From Apophysomyces variabilis (taxonomy: Eukaryota; Mucoromycota; Mucoromycetes; Mucorales; Mucoraceae), in NCBI GenBank assembly GCA_002749535.1, contig MZZL01000407.1, positions 16,430 through 79,309 on the forward strand: a stretch of 62,880 bases of DNA, given 5' to 3'. Position numbers and translations under genes: made by a program. Of the stretch, positions 33,842 through 48,862 are shown piece by piece. Every line of letters starts with the position of its first letter. The first letter of the stretch is position 1. The notes under the pieces are model-generated. The model ran no database searches, was not told the DNA's origin, and saw only the letters and a list, made by a program, of their open reading frames with translations.

Positions 33842-35454
33842 TCAACAGTTTGGATGAACTGGGACGAGTGTTGCATACTTGTTCAACAATGAATCGGTCC
33901 TCAACCCATTTGCACCTTCCTTTTCCACTGTCATCATCACCAAAATATCGCCTGAATCTTTGTTTTGTGTCATCAAGCAGTATCCAGGAGGAAAAATAGT
34001 ACCGGCCCCGGATGTTGTACAAAACGGTTGTCCAAAACCAAAATCTACTTGGATGTGGTTAGAAAGGCTTGATATTATGATGTTGTGATGTTTTTGGTAG
34101 CTAGGAAGAAATCGATGGATCCATAAAAGGTGCGTTTTGTGTTGTTTGGTAGAAACTAACCGTAGGCTGGACTTTGTAAATCAAATCGGCACCAATTCGT
34201 TAAAATGATATCTGCTGACCAGGTAATACGACCAGGAGGTTGAATATTTCGAGGATCCTCGAAGAATGAGATCTTGTGAGCAAGGGCTTCGGGTGATAAT
34301 TGAAGATTTAGAGCATTTCGGATAGCCAGAGCAACGCGCGAGGCGGCATTACAATGGAGGGACAATAGATCGGAGCGGGAAACTGTGCTACTACAAAGGG
34401 GATTGAAGTTGCCAAAATAACGTCCATGCGTCATGTTCCCTTCAGGTGCCCTTTCTCGACCATCAGCGGCCATGGCAATCGTTTCTGTCTCCGATGCTAG
34501 ACTCGATCTTCCTTCTAATCTGGGCACATGGCTATGTTCGCGGGCCCGTGCGATTGCGCCCGAAAGTAGAGCAGCCAGTGCATCACCGGATGAAATCCAC
34601 CGACCCAACTTGTCTTCTTCGGGACTAGCAGAAGGTGAAAAATCCATTTTCAATCGTTCCATAGAGCTTTTTGTGAATATCCATCGTGTAATCTCGGATG
34701 GCACCAATAAAAATGGAGAAGGCCCGCTTGCGGGAGTAGGAAGCACCTCGAATGAAGAGGGAGCTGTTGTTGTTGCTATGGCTGAGTTTTCGATCAGACC
34801 AGAAAAAAATTGACCAGGACAACGAGACCAGTCGTCCGGGATTTTAGTCAGATCTACCGTTTCGCCTCGAGCGAGCCTAGCCCAAAGTTCCAGAAAATCC
34901 AGAAAACTGCGCAAGTCAGCGACTTGATGGTGTACTGAAGACGCTACGGCTATAGTTCCGCAGGAGAACTAGAAAAGGAATAAGCATAGAAAGAAGGGAT
35001 TATGCATAGGTTGAGTTGGCGGCCATTGAACATAAGGATTTATTTACGTTACCTGTGTTACTTTCACAGCTAATGTACTGGAGAAGGGAGGTAGCAACAT
35101 GTCCATTCGAGCAGATAGATCTTCCGTATCGCCAACATATGGGGTATCTTTCATATCAACCACAAAAGGTGTACCCACAATATCTTCGGTATCCATTGCG
35201 ATGTATATATCGCCATTTCCTTCGGCTATCACAGTACCTGCAACTGGTGGATATAACTCGAGTGCTTCGGCAAGCGAGGACTTGAGGTTATCGATCACTT
35301 TTGAAATAGGGCTGCTCGTGGGACGGAAAAAGCGATGATTATGGATCTGTATGGGAGGATTGAGAAGATCTAGACCATGAAGTCGTATTTTCGATGGTGG
35401 AAGTGAGCGATCGTATTTGTTGGTAGGCTGAATGGTATAAGTCTCTAGACCCAT
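33842..35454 (-). CDS. BAHD-type acyltransferase (transferase family)
   Basis: Likely transfers an acyl group from a CoA thioester to an alcohol or amine; the substrate cannot be told. Exons 35454-35053, 34968-34161 and 34047-33842 give 471 residues. Family landmarks are both present: HxxxD as HHQVAD (His148, Asp152), created at an exon start just after FSCGTIAVASSV, and the C-terminal structural motif as DFGFG (about 405-409, usual DFGWG), formed by splicing SPAY to VDFGFGQP. The early segment PPVAGTV is also typical, as is the length (430-480). The motif Trp-to-Phe change is mild. No biosynthetic cluster surrounds it, since the neighbours are cytoskeletal and signalling genes, so a specialised-metabolite role is not supported by context. 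The start ATG at 35454 fits the N-terminus of the family. Confidence 0.78.
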
Positions 35455-36530
35455 TCTTTTGTATAGTTGTGAGTCAGATGCAAAGCTGCATTTTATACGA
35501 TGCAAGAATGATTGACTATTTAGGACGCCGATTGCCGCAGTAACATAGTTTCTTTTTTCGTCGGACGATGTCTCCACATGAATTTTGGTGCCGTTACCCA
35601 CCTTATGCCTACTGTACAGTGTGCAGTACGGGTACAATGGTAGCACTGAACCACGCTACGTGCTACGTTGTCAGTTGCAAGACTTGCTGCAATAGGTACG
35701 AAAGAATAATACACACAAATATCGTAGAACATATTGGATAAGTAGATTGGGTTTCGCTTCAAATATTGCCAGAAAATTTCTGTAGCTTGAGACTAGGGCT
35801 ACATAAAGGATAGTGTGCATTCAAGTAGTAGGATTTTGTTGGAAGCTTTTATATTGGCCGTCTGCTGCGTTCGCACAGTCTTACGAAAAGAGCGTATGAC
35901 TATTACCAGAGTCCGATGCCCTGAAAGCATGTACAAGAAACATGCTTGGACCATATGAGAGGATTTGTCGGTGTAAAAACAGGAGGCAAATGAGTTCACT
36001 CTTATTTAAAGTTAACAAACAACGTATACCTTGGATAAAGAGATTACAAGCAGTCTTTTGTTTCCGTCTGTCGTTGTTCCCCCTCTCAATTTTGTTTCTT
36101 GAATAACACGATCAGACGAGCCGAAACTGATGACATCGAGTGACACAGTATCTATCCCTTTCCGTGCCAGACGAAAGGGCTTTTGGATCGTCTCATGCCT
36201 CATAAACCATATTCGTGGTTGCTAGCACTTTATCCTCAACATACACAGTTCTTTTAGAATGGGTGTTCATAGCGGGAGGTATTATCATTAGCTACAAGGA
36301 CGATTCAACCCCTATCGCGTTTTTAAGAGTAGCAAGATAATGTATAGTCCGTATATATATATATATATATCCTTTTCGGTTTTTTTGTTTGTTTGTTGTC
36401 TATGAGCACAATTGAAACGAGCCAAAATTAAGGAGCCTTGGGGGGACCAGCGTGGACGAAAAAGAGGGGGCTTGGAAAATTTTGATGTTTATGGTACAAT
36501 TGACGGTTTTGGTTTTGTTTGGTATAACTG
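35455..36530. other. Intergenic with TA microsatellite
   Basis: Promoter side of the acyltransferase gene and 3' side of the kinase gene. A (TA)n run lies at 36352-36370. Open frames in this stretch show no recognisable domain. Confidence 0.5.
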
Positions 36531-38376
36531 TCAGTGCTCGACTTTTTTGTCCGCAGGGGCTTTTGGTGGAACCGGTGATGTAGGTCGGCTTGAGCCATTG
36601 GAATGAGCCATCCTTTTCCGTTTTTCCTTTTCGGCTACAACACCCGGAGGCTCCGGTGTGACAACCACAAGATTATCCCGGCGATTGTTACTTGGGGGAG
36701 CCGTCAAAACATGGTGAACATGACGGCTTCCAGGTTCGTCTACATTACACACGTCGATCTGCTGAACCCAGGGATCAGCCATAATACTGCTCAAAGTTGC
36801 CCGTCTTCCCGGATCCAAATCAAGAATATCCGCCATGATGGGTCTAGCTTCACGCGGAAGGAGTTTAAGCAACCGATATTGCTGCTGGTTCTGATTGGTT
36901 GCGAAAGCTTTGAATGAAGGATCGGAAGCCCGTGGACAACGCCATGGAAAACGACGAATGGTCATGCAGATAAAAATAATGCCGCATGACCATATATCCG
37001 ACTGTCGAGGGTCGTAAGTGGGTTGTGTATATTGTTCAGGAGCGATATAGGGGTCAGAGCCAAAGATCCCTGTGACAAATCAGCAAACAATAAAAAGGCT
37101 AGATTATTTTCTGCTATTTTATACTAACCTTTAGACAGAGTAATGGCGTCCTCGAACGGATACTTGAAGACACAGCTGCAACCAAAATCAATGATCTTGA
37201 GAATCCCAAGATGATCGAGCACCAAATTATCCAGCTTCAAATCACGATGAGCAATACCCATGCTATGAAGATACTCCAAACCAAGTAATAATTGTCGCCA
37301 GCAACAGGCGATTTCTTCACGAGACATCATCCCGCTCATGACGACATTAAACAGATCGTTCGGTGCATACTCCATGATTTCGTAAAAGGTATTTCCTTCT
37401 TGAACGATATCCAACGTCTCAATTATATTGGGATGATGCAGCGTCGATCCAATGCAGAATTCAGCCGTGACTTTCTTGACATAATCTCTTTCACTCTCGT
37501 ATGGTAAACGCTTTCGAAATTGTTTAACTGCAAATGTTTTCTGGTCCGCCGATCGTCGAATTAATCGTACCGATCCTCCTGCGCCCTTGCCGATATGCCG
37601 ACCTAATTTCATTTTTTTTTTCGGAGAGATTTGAAAAAGGGAAAATTGATTATTTTTTTTGTTTTTGTTTTCCAAATCAGCATCCTGCAGCATTTCACAG
37701 AAAGGCTTGGCTATTTACCCCATGTGCCATAACGCCCACCAATATCCTGGCGGAATTGATTCGCAAAGGTGTCGGATTTCAATTTTTCGTCGTCCGTCAT
37801 CTGTACGCTTGAGCATGAAGAACCAGCGGAAGAGGATGCTTGATCAGAAGCAAAAAATCGACGCAAATCGGACCAAACAACAAAGAGATCTTTGCTTGAA
37901 CGATCTGAATTGGCGGGCTGACGATGAAAATGAGTTTGATGATAGTGTTGATTATATTCTGGCTTTTTGAAAATGAATTGAGACGGTGTACTGGCGCTTG
38001 CTGGACGATGCGCTAGGGCAGGGCGAGGAGTATTAGAGGGAAGTGGCGGAGTCGATGTTCCTTCGTTTGATGCGGGTTGCTTTTGTTGTTGCGGAAGGAC
38101 GGAAGAGGAAGGAGAGGATGTTGAAGTGGAAGGAGAGGGGGGTTTTGAGGACAAGAAGAGCTGAGAACGTGGACGTGGAGGTCTTGAGGCAGCTGATTGT
38201 AAACGTTTTGTTAATTCAGAGACGTCAACGGCTGGTTGATCGTGTGCATTGTAGTGGTGATGAACATGACTTGTGGCTGTTGTATGAGTCACCACGGCGG
38301 GAGATAGAGTTGGACTCGAAGGAACGGATCGGTCTGGTGTCACCAGATCGTATCGCTGGTTGACAAGATGGATCAT
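36531..38376 (-). CDS. Ser/Thr protein kinase, HAL4(SAT4)/HRK1/NPR1 family
   Basis: Family members regulate plasma-membrane transporters (potassium uptake, proton ATPase, permeases). Exons 38376-37719, 37602-37129 and 37069-36531 give 556 residues. Residues 1-215 are Ser/Pro/His-rich and probably disordered. The kinase domain begins [18 protein letters not shown], which is only seen after splicing. The glycine loop is GKGAGG (224-229), the ATP lysine is K246 in FAVKQF, helix-C Glu is E267 in [14 protein letters not shown], the catalytic HRDLKLDN has Asp340, and IDFG has Asp358. [25 protein letters not shown] and GSDPYIAPE are marks of this fungal subgroup. The C-terminal 90 residues are again low complexity. 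It is divergently arranged with the alpha-arrestin gene (556 bp between starts). Since both families act on permease traffic, a functional link is tempting but only inferred. Confidence 0.87.
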
Positions 38377-38932
38377 TCAGAAGGATATATTTGAATGAAG
38401 ACGAGGAAGAGGAAACAAAAGAGTAAGTTGAAGAGGGAAAAAGGAAAAGGGAGAAAAGAAAAAAAAGCGAGGATTTTATTTGATAATCTCCCTTACACTG
38501 TTTATCGCACTATCGGGTTGCACACTGAGATGGTCACAGCAGATCAAAAAAAAAGCCTTTTTTTTCGTATTTTCTGAAACACTCATTATCCCCACCAATC
38601 AGGACTCTCGATATCGTATCCTTAATGCACTCATCTTTCAGTTGGAGCCTATCGTCAATCACACATGAATCCCGCTGCCGAAAATCTCCGTTCCAAAGGT
38701 GCCAAAAAAAAAAGGCAACCCCCTTTCGGTAGAGAAGAGATCTCTTTCCAACAATGACGGGGTTCAGGGAGACAAAGAAGACGCCTCTCAATTACTTTTA
38801 AGGAGTAACAAACAAAAAAAGGAAAAAGAGAAAAGGAAACCTGCATCATTAAAGCCCAAAAGGGTCACTTTTTCATCTTTCAATCTTGCTCTCTTTCTCT
38901 CCCTTTTCCTTTCTTCTTTTTGTTTTTTCACA
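38377..38932. promoter_or_regulatory. Bidirectional upstream region (kinase / arrestin)
   Basis: The 556 bp separate the start codons of two divergent genes and presumably contain both promoters. It is A-rich on the plus strand near 38395-38470, 38700-38710 and 38805-38840, and pyrimidine-rich just before the arrestin ATG (38880-38930), a common fungal leader pattern. No specific factor site can be named. Confidence 0.45.
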
Positions 38933-40160
38933 ATGATTCGCAACTCCCTTTCGATCGATCTTGTTGAACCCGTGGTCTATTTACGCGGACATCCAAAAGA
39001 TAAACACACATCCAATTTACTACGAGGCATTATTCGGATTAGTCTGGTACATCCTATCCATATCGAATCTGTCACAATCCAATTCATTGGAACAGCAAAA
39101 ACATTATGGCCTGAAGGTAATCCATCCATACCAGCGCAAAGAAGAAGAAGAAGAAGAAGAAAAGAAAGAAATGAGCTTGTGTACCAGTAAGGTTTATTTG
39201 CTATTTCTTTTTCTTCTTTTTGTGGGGTTGCCGAGAAAAGAAAAAGAACACTTTGTTTAATGGCTGACGTGGCCCTACCTACCATAAGCTTCCCGACATT
39301 GGGATAAACAGATCTTGGTCGACTCGGTAATCCCTATATGGCGTCTACCAATCTATGTCAAGAAAGGATCTCACTCTATTCCTTTCGAAATCTTGCTATC
39401 CAATGCCCTGTCCGAATCCATCGAATGCGGTCTGGGTACGGTGAGATATAAACTAAGATGTCGTGTTCAACTCAAACCTTGGTCCATATTCGGTGCTTAT
39501 CTCAAAGCCGATTGCCCTGTAGTCCTCGTACGGCTTCCTTCAGCAGACACCCCACGATGTATCACCCAAACGCATCTCTTAGATGACGACCAATTAGACA
39601 TCGTTATTGATAGCGCACATATCGCTCCCGGAATCCCTCTCTCCCTATCCATTCGCTTTTCTCGGCCGGGGTTCTCAATAGATCAACTCATTGTAAAACT
39701 TATTGAACGCCAAAAATTCCACGCACCATCCAAACACACAACAAGGATTCTGCATCATGAAATAACGCTCGACTCTTCTGAGCCGCCCGCCCTAGTGGAT
39801 AAGGAGGAAATCCGCGCCGTCTATGCCATCCCAGATAAACAGACCCTATTGGTGCATCCTTCGACAACCAATCGTAATATCCGCGTTCGTCACTGGATCC
39901 AGGTCTCATTACAATTACTATTATCTGAAAACGCAAAAAGGGAAATTCTGTTGGACGCCCCTATCACCGTTTTGGAGAATTCCATCGACGATTACATGAC
40001 CTTGCCGGTCTATCAGCAGATAGACAATGCCCACACCCCTTTTGCCCAGGACACTAGCCGGCCTGCTTTACGAATGCCTTCTTTCTGGCTAAAACGGTTT
40101 CAGCAGCGCTATTTGTCTAAGCACGATCGTGCTCCACCTAAATATAATATGGCTTCATAA
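38933..40160 (+). CDS. Alpha-arrestin (arrestin-related trafficking adaptor)
   Basis: Alpha-arrestins recruit ubiquitin ligases to plasma-membrane permeases for endocytosis. Exons 38933-39116 and 39289-40160 give 351 residues. The N-terminal arrestin fold runs from SIDLVEPVVYLRG through RISLVHPIHIESVTIQFIGTAKTLWPE, joined by splicing to ASRHWDKQIL and IPFEILLS. The C-terminal fold includes SIRFSRPGFSIDQLIVKLIERQKF, RHWIQVSLQLLL and LDAPITVLE. The ending has LPVYQQ and APPKYN, candidate PPxY-like or PY-type contacts for a Nedd4/Rsp5-type ligase (APPKY is close to the PPxY consensus). It is short for the family (often over 400). The intron holds an (AAG)n run at about 39138-39166. The divergent neighbour is a HAL4-type kinase. 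Confidence 0.8.
39138..39168 (+). repeat. (AAG)n microsatellite in the arrestin intron
   Basis: About nine GAA/AAG triplets within the single intron of the arrestin gene. The repeat reads open as poly-Arg/Lys if retained, which creates a misleading open frame across the intron. Confidence 0.8.
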
Positions 40161-41319
40161 AAGTTTGATATAGACAGTAAAGATAAAAAGGAAGGTTGCA
40201 CATATGCAAGATTTAAAATGGCATGCAGCGAGGCTGCAAATAACAACCTCAACCATACCAATGAAGTTACCTTTGAGGGAAACAAATCAAACGAATAATG
40301 TTAGAGGAAAAAGACATACAAACAAGGGAAATAATTCATTCGTGTTGGTAGCAAACAAACTGAATAATTCGAAATCAATGGCGAAGGTATAATAAAGTTA
40401 TGCGAGGAAAAACTAAAAAGCCATGTAAGAATAAAGGGTAACTGGCACTGATAGTTGATCTCAGTACGAACTCGTTAGAAAGTAGTAGGTAAGAATGAAT
40501 TCATATAGGAAGACAAATACTGGGGCGAGCAACTTTTACATAGTTGATCTTTTGCTTATGGAGATACCACTATTCCGCATACGAAGATTTGCCATAGAGT
40601 AGCGATAAACAGACGTATCCAGCTTCTCTGAGTAGCCTAGAGGTTCAAGACAATGCTACCATCCCGATAACAGCCATTTTCTTTTGGGCATTTGCTAGCG
40701 TGCTTTGGGCCATGCGTACATGTCCCTTAATATGAATAATTACAGTAGTTGTGGTAAAAGATTTCGCTTTTAACCGCCTCATATTCCGCCAAGGAACTTT
40801 GTTCCGAACATAATATATCACTTGGGACAATGATAGAATGAATTTCTCATCGTTCCTATTCGTTGATCAAGTTGGTGATTCACTTGGTACTTGCATATTG
40901 GGTATATTTCCCCTCGTTTCGAACTGGTTAGCACACCATTTACGTAAAACGCCTTTAACTCATTATCTCGTGCCAGCTTTCGCACCTTCACATCCGTACT
41001 GAATTGGACCTTATACCTATCATTCAGGTACTAATCATGAACCTCTTGGATCCTCTAACACCACGAAACGTTGCACATTTTAATCGTTTGTTTCTTTTTG
41101 TCTTACAATAGAAAAAAAACGCAAACACCATTGCTAATGCATGGGTTAAGTATTAAAAACCTGCAAAGTTTTATATGTAGAGAAAGTCTCTTATACGAGC
41201 ATAGACATTCTAATGCTGCGCAACTAGATTTTTTTCTTTTTTGATTTGTTCTACGCCTCCAGTCCATTTTCATAGTTCTTATTCACCCATACAACTAACA
41301 TATAGTTATTCGATAATCA
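40161..41319. other. Convergent intergenic region (arrestin / VAP)
   Basis: 3' flanks of two convergent genes. No recognised exon. Frames near 40645-40830 (minus) show no motif. Confidence 0.5.
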
Positions 41320-42458
41320 CTAGAAAAACAGATAGGTAAGGATAAAAACCAAAACCGCCACAATCAGCACAACTTGAGGTGGATAGCCTTCTGTCACTCG
41401 AGGTTTTTCGAGTTCAGCCAGACGTTGATGCACAGCATCCAGAGGCTGAACTGTCGGGGCCAGTGTGCGCGAGGTTGCGTAAGCCTTTTCATGCGAACGA
41501 AGACCATTTGCGCGCTTTTCCTGCTCTTCCTTTTGTGCCGTTAACTGGCTTTGTAGCTGAGTGATGGTATCCTGCGCACGCTTCAGTTCGCGCACCAATT
41601 CGTCTCTGGTAGTATCTTGTATGGACTGTTGTCGTTGTGGCACGGGAGAAGGGGGTACAGGTGCAGTGATGCCAACAGGCGCTTCATTAGCAAAGTCGTT
41701 ATTTTGACGGTTCAATGTTTGTGTAGTCAATTCAGGCTACGTTTTTTGTACAGAAAAATAAGAGAAAAATAAAAAGGAAATAAGCCTATGCAAACCTCAT
41801 GATATGCAAAACCCGTCTCATCTTCGATTTTATCCCTTTTTCATTACCTCATTTACAGGCTCGTCAGGAGGTAGGTAAACGCACTTAATCTTTTGCTGGC
41901 GAATACTATCTCTATCTTCACTCTCCACATGCGACCACTGTTGAAATAGATATCCAGATTTAGGTGAGCAAAAAGAGCCAACATGACACTCCTTCTCTCT
42001 CAAAGTTTTCATTTGCTTACCATATCTGAAATGGACATCGATTGATACTCCGGCTTGATTATAGCTGTTTGAACAAGAAATTTGTCCTTGCACTTAAAAT
42101 CGGCCGGCGGTTCGTTGGGTAGCGGTTGAAGAATAACTGCATGTTCACACCAACATGGCGTTGATTGCATTATAAGCACATTCAAATTCATTCAAGGGTT
42201 CAATTTACCATGAACTTCCACTTGAGAGTTTGGCTCAATCCTTCCTGCATTGGGTCGTACGCAATATTGCTTGGGCGCTGTTGTTTTCACTTTAAACGTG
42301 CGGGGTTCGGGATGTGGGTTTTTAACGACCAAGATTTCATCACTGCTCCGTGTCAAAGGGCCTAACACACACAACTTCTTTTCAGCAACATCGCATTAAA
42401 CTAGGTTATACGAACGAGAAAAGGTCAGTTGTGTCGAAGGTTCAATGACGACAGACAT
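41320..42458 (-). CDS. SCS2: VAP / Scs2-type ER membrane-contact protein (MSP domain)
   Basis: VAP proteins sit in the ER membrane and bind FFAT-motif proteins at contact sites, controlling lipid transfer and phosphoinositide signalling. Exons 42458-42416, 42361-42209, 42136-42021, 41937-41848 and 41736-41320 give 272 residues. The MSP domain spans about 1-120, with F-S-RPLTR created by splicing. The FFAT-binding strand KTTAPKQYCVRPN is at about 40-52, followed by GRIEP, ILQPLPNEPP and KCKDKFLVQTA. After a Pro-rich linker, a coiled coil (ELKRAQDTITQLQSQL) precedes a C-terminal anchor of about 19 hydrophobic residues (254-272) with almost nothing lumenal, as in tail-anchored VAPs. It is divergent from phosphofructokinase. 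Confidence is high because every intron preserves the conserved sequence. Confidence 0.9.
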
Positions 42459-43708
42459 GGGTTTCGAGTATGTTAAGAATGAGGGAAGCAAAAAGAAGAG
42501 ACCGCAATATCTTTATTCCTCTAAGAGAGTCTTGATATCGATTCGAAGCCCCGACAAGGGGCTACCAATCGCGACATAGTTTGCTTGTGTGGCAAGAATA
42601 GGCTTAACGACCTGTGCTCGTGCCACAACCACGAAACACTAAAAGGTTGGCTTTTTAAATATACCCAGAGCAATCGCACCCATCACTTGGCGTCTACTGG
42701 GACAGCCAAATGCCTTATTCTCAAAAGCGTACAACATGCATTGGTAATTACCGCTACCTTTGACTGATATTACCTCCTTAAAACTACAATGCGTAGCGAT
42801 AGGGAATGCTTATAGCAACCGAGTTAGAAAGCATAGCATGTCTCTTGTGTAAACATCTTTCCAAACAAGAATCGTTATAGGCAAGCTGTCCCACTTCGCC
42901 GGGTTAAGAAGCCCATGTCTATTTTCTAAGGCTTCTTTGGGAATACGATCAATGGATCCATGCTGTATATGTATGCCGTCCATTGTATATAATTTTTTTT
43001 GTAGTGAAATGCATTAATGCCCAGATTTTTTTTCTGAATATCTAGTTGACAAGAGTGCTGTAATTAACTTTGTATTGCGGGAATTTCTTTTGATTTATCA
43101 TTGATAGACGCTTCTTGCGTAAATAGACATTCCCATCATTTTACTGTAGGACCACTATGGATTGCTCACGCAAAAGTTAAAGGTAGGTTCATATCAGTAT
43201 TGAATATCTGACGCTCTGATAGAAATAGTCGATTCGCTGGCTTGACGTCCATGAGAAAATGTTCAATACTATCATCCGATTAAGACACCGCCACAATTTC
43301 ATGCCAAAGTGCAGAGGCTATTCACAGCAAACAAAAAAAAAGATGATATCATTTTTGACTGCCGGCATTAGATTGACTTTGTCCGAAAAAATAACCTTTG
43401 ACTTGTGTAGAAACACTCGGCTTGCTTCCAAACTTAAGACAGCCATTGCATTCCTATGTTAAAAGAAAGACGAAGTCTCATAGCACTATAGAAATATGTA
43501 AGGCTAAAGAAGCATCTGGGTGGCCCAGAGATGCCTTAGTTCCCTATATATCGTATGATGAAATATACTTCATGCTGTAGCTGTCGCCGCGTGGATCAGA
43601 GTTGCCAAAAGAAGTCACCGAGGCATAAAACACAAAGAAAAGCGTTCTCTATTTCTCTCTTTCCTTTTTCCCAAGTTTCACTACTTTACAGTTTTTCTTG
43701 CTTTAATT
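42459..43708. other. Divergent intergenic region (VAP / phosphofructokinase)
   Basis: Upstream DNA of both genes. A C/T-rich leader (about 43640-43700) precedes the phosphofructokinase start. No gene recognised; open frames at 42585-42767, 43259-43462 and 43398-43580 appear spurious. Confidence 0.5.
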
Positions 43709-46707
<2,999 letters not shown>

Positions 46708-47213
46708 AAAAAGAAATGCAATCAAATTGACATTGTAAATAAGAATAATTCATAGTAACACATGGTTTTAATTGCTTAAAGTATAAGAACTTTGTAATTC
46801 TGTAAGTCTTATAAGCACATCGTTGCCATTTTTTTTGGTGTCCCCTATGGTAGTCCAATGATGGAGGTATACCTTCTTGAGATTGCACATGGAAAGTTTC
46901 AAGCAAATATGTGATGTATATTGTTTAATGCTGTGTAACGATAGAATCCAGTAACAGTAAGAAAAAGGGAATTGGGCCATGGCATGTCAAAACATAGAAG
47001 TAAAGCAGCAATGCTTGATGACTAGTTCTAAGCTTGTTTATCAAATTGGCCGATCGTTGCTGTCGCTCCTTCAATTTTGCCTGACAATAATAGCTTAGGC
47101 AGCACGGATACATTCAATGCACAATAATAGCTCAATTTAGAGATTCCTGAGGAGCATGTCATTCGTGTTATCTCAATGCATTTGTGCCCTGTATTGTCAT
47201 TGAAAACTACAGC
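46708..47213. other. Convergent 3' region (phosphofructokinase / EAF)
   Basis: Shared 3' flank of two convergent genes, A+T-rich with several AATAA-like words just after the phosphofructokinase stop. No gene recognised. Confidence 0.5.
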
Positions 47214-48862
47214 TCATTCACTACCACTACTAGATCCAGAAAGATTTTCTTCCTCATCGTCCTCGTCTACTCCATCAATACGGTCAGCAAATGACAATTG
47301 CAAGGTGAAAAGAGCTGAGATCACACTTACGAAATAGCGCACGCAAAGACATGGGGCCACCTCCGCCTGCCCCACGGCCAGGGGTAGGTGTATTTCGTGA
47401 TGGATTTTCTAATGGAGATTTCCGCAGTCGTCCAGGTGAACTGGAAGAGCCAAACACCTGCGGTGACAGTGATTCTGGTGGGGCCGTGGATGAGCCTTCT
47501 TTGGAAAGACTTCGAGAGATATCTTCGGCCAAGGTATCAAAATCATCCTCATCATCATCATCATCGTCGTTGTCGTCGTCCTCTCCACTGCTGCTTCCGC
47601 TTGAACTATCGCTATCGTTATCTGATCCGCTGCTAGACGAAGACCCGGAACTGCCAGATGAGGAACCAGAAGATGATTCATCCTCTGACTCGGACGATCG
47701 TGCCGCAGAATGACGTGACGTTGCTGGTGGATGTTGCGGTGCTGGTGTAGGGAGATGCAGTGAGGGCACTGCTAATGTGGGTGGTAAGGGTACAGCGGGT
47801 GATACTGTTGGAGGCGTAGAATGTAAATGAGGAGAGTGATTCGTTGTGCTTGGTTCTATATGCCGTATGGGAGCCGATGCCATTTTGTATTTCCGTCGTT
47901 TTGCTCCGTTAGATGCTTGTAATGCCGGGGATGAGGTGCTGCTACTGCTGCCGCTCATCGGTGGAAGGGCGTAAGGTGTGGTCTGTGTCGGCGGCGGAAC
48001 GCTGCTACTTCCACCCATGGACGAACGGTAGGCAGTTGGAGTAACTTCCTCAAATATATCTTCTTCCGCCGACTTGTGTTTTGTGGTATTGCTGCTGCTG
48101 ACAATTTCTCCTTCCTCTTGGTCATCTTCGTCGTCGTCGTTACCCAAAATTTCGTCCATATCTTTCGAGATGTCCAGATCGAAATCGTCCGAGGATGACT
48201 CCTGAATCGTGTTCGTCGGAGTGGTCGATATCTGCGACGCTTGCCTTGGGGGAAGCGCCAAGTTCTCCAGAGGAGTCATTGCCTTCTCCGATTTCGCCGC
48301 TGATTCACGAGCATTTTGATCATGGAGTCGTCGTTTCAATGTCTTTTTCATCGTAAATCGCATTGTTTGGCGTTCTAATACAAAACTCTACATGCAATGA
48401 TAGCCTTTTTGTTAGCATGTGTTGCATTCTCGTTTGTTCGCATTTCTTCTTTCAAAACCTGTGTTTCTTCATCGTAAATCAGCAGACATTCAAAATCCTG
48501 GTTATTCCCGGGTACAGCTTCGTAATTTGATACTGAACCCCCGGACTTTAAGGAGCGATATTCAGTTATTTTCGCTTGCCAACAAGACGACCAAACCTGT
48601 AACGGACTCCATTCCATGTGCTGTATATCGTTTTCCTCATACATAGAGGCTCGTCTTGCTGGAAGGTTTTCTTCTTCAATGGGTGAACCAACTGCAGGAA
48701 GAAGGAGAAGCGTTTAGTCTATACGGCATTCCATTCTTTCATTGTGATAGTGTGTTTACATCGCAGGGTATAGAACTGTGGGTTGCCATGTTGATCGGGT
48801 TGCTGAAAGGTCTTTCCCAGAGTAATGGTATATGAGCCAGCAGGAGCAAACTCACGCTGCAT
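47214..48862 (-). CDS. EAF-type RNA polymerase II elongation factor (ELL-associated)
   Basis: EAF proteins bind ELL and stimulate RNA polymerase II elongation. Exons 48862-48760, 48691-48597, 48497-48459, 48387-47331 and 47269-47214 give 449 residues. The N-terminal domain (about 1-95) shows GSYTITLGKTF, QFYTLRF, RRASMYE and, across two introns, DFECLLIYDEETQ-SFVLERQTMRFTMKKT. That matches the family strand pattern of EC-L-I-(Y/F)-D...F-LE. The rest is low complexity: an acidic patch at about 120-145, a Pro/Thr/His-rich middle and a long Ser/Asp run at about 270-330, like the Ser/Asp-rich transactivation region of EAFs, ending EENLSGSSSGSE. The intervening introns hide the domain, which is visible only after joining five exons. 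The identification rests on this short domain and on overall architecture. Confidence 0.75.

Noticed and set aside
38699..39190. A 163-codon frame starting upstream of the arrestin ATG
   Set aside because: It starts from leader sequence and ends in the arrestin intron within the AAG repeat. The arrestin start at 38933 and splice at 39116/39289 explain the conserved residues.
47351..47713. Antisense frame rich in Ser/Pro/Leu opposite the EAF gene
   Set aside because: It is the complement of the Ser/Asp-rich repeat of the EAF protein; low-complexity coding DNA often leaves the opposite strand open.
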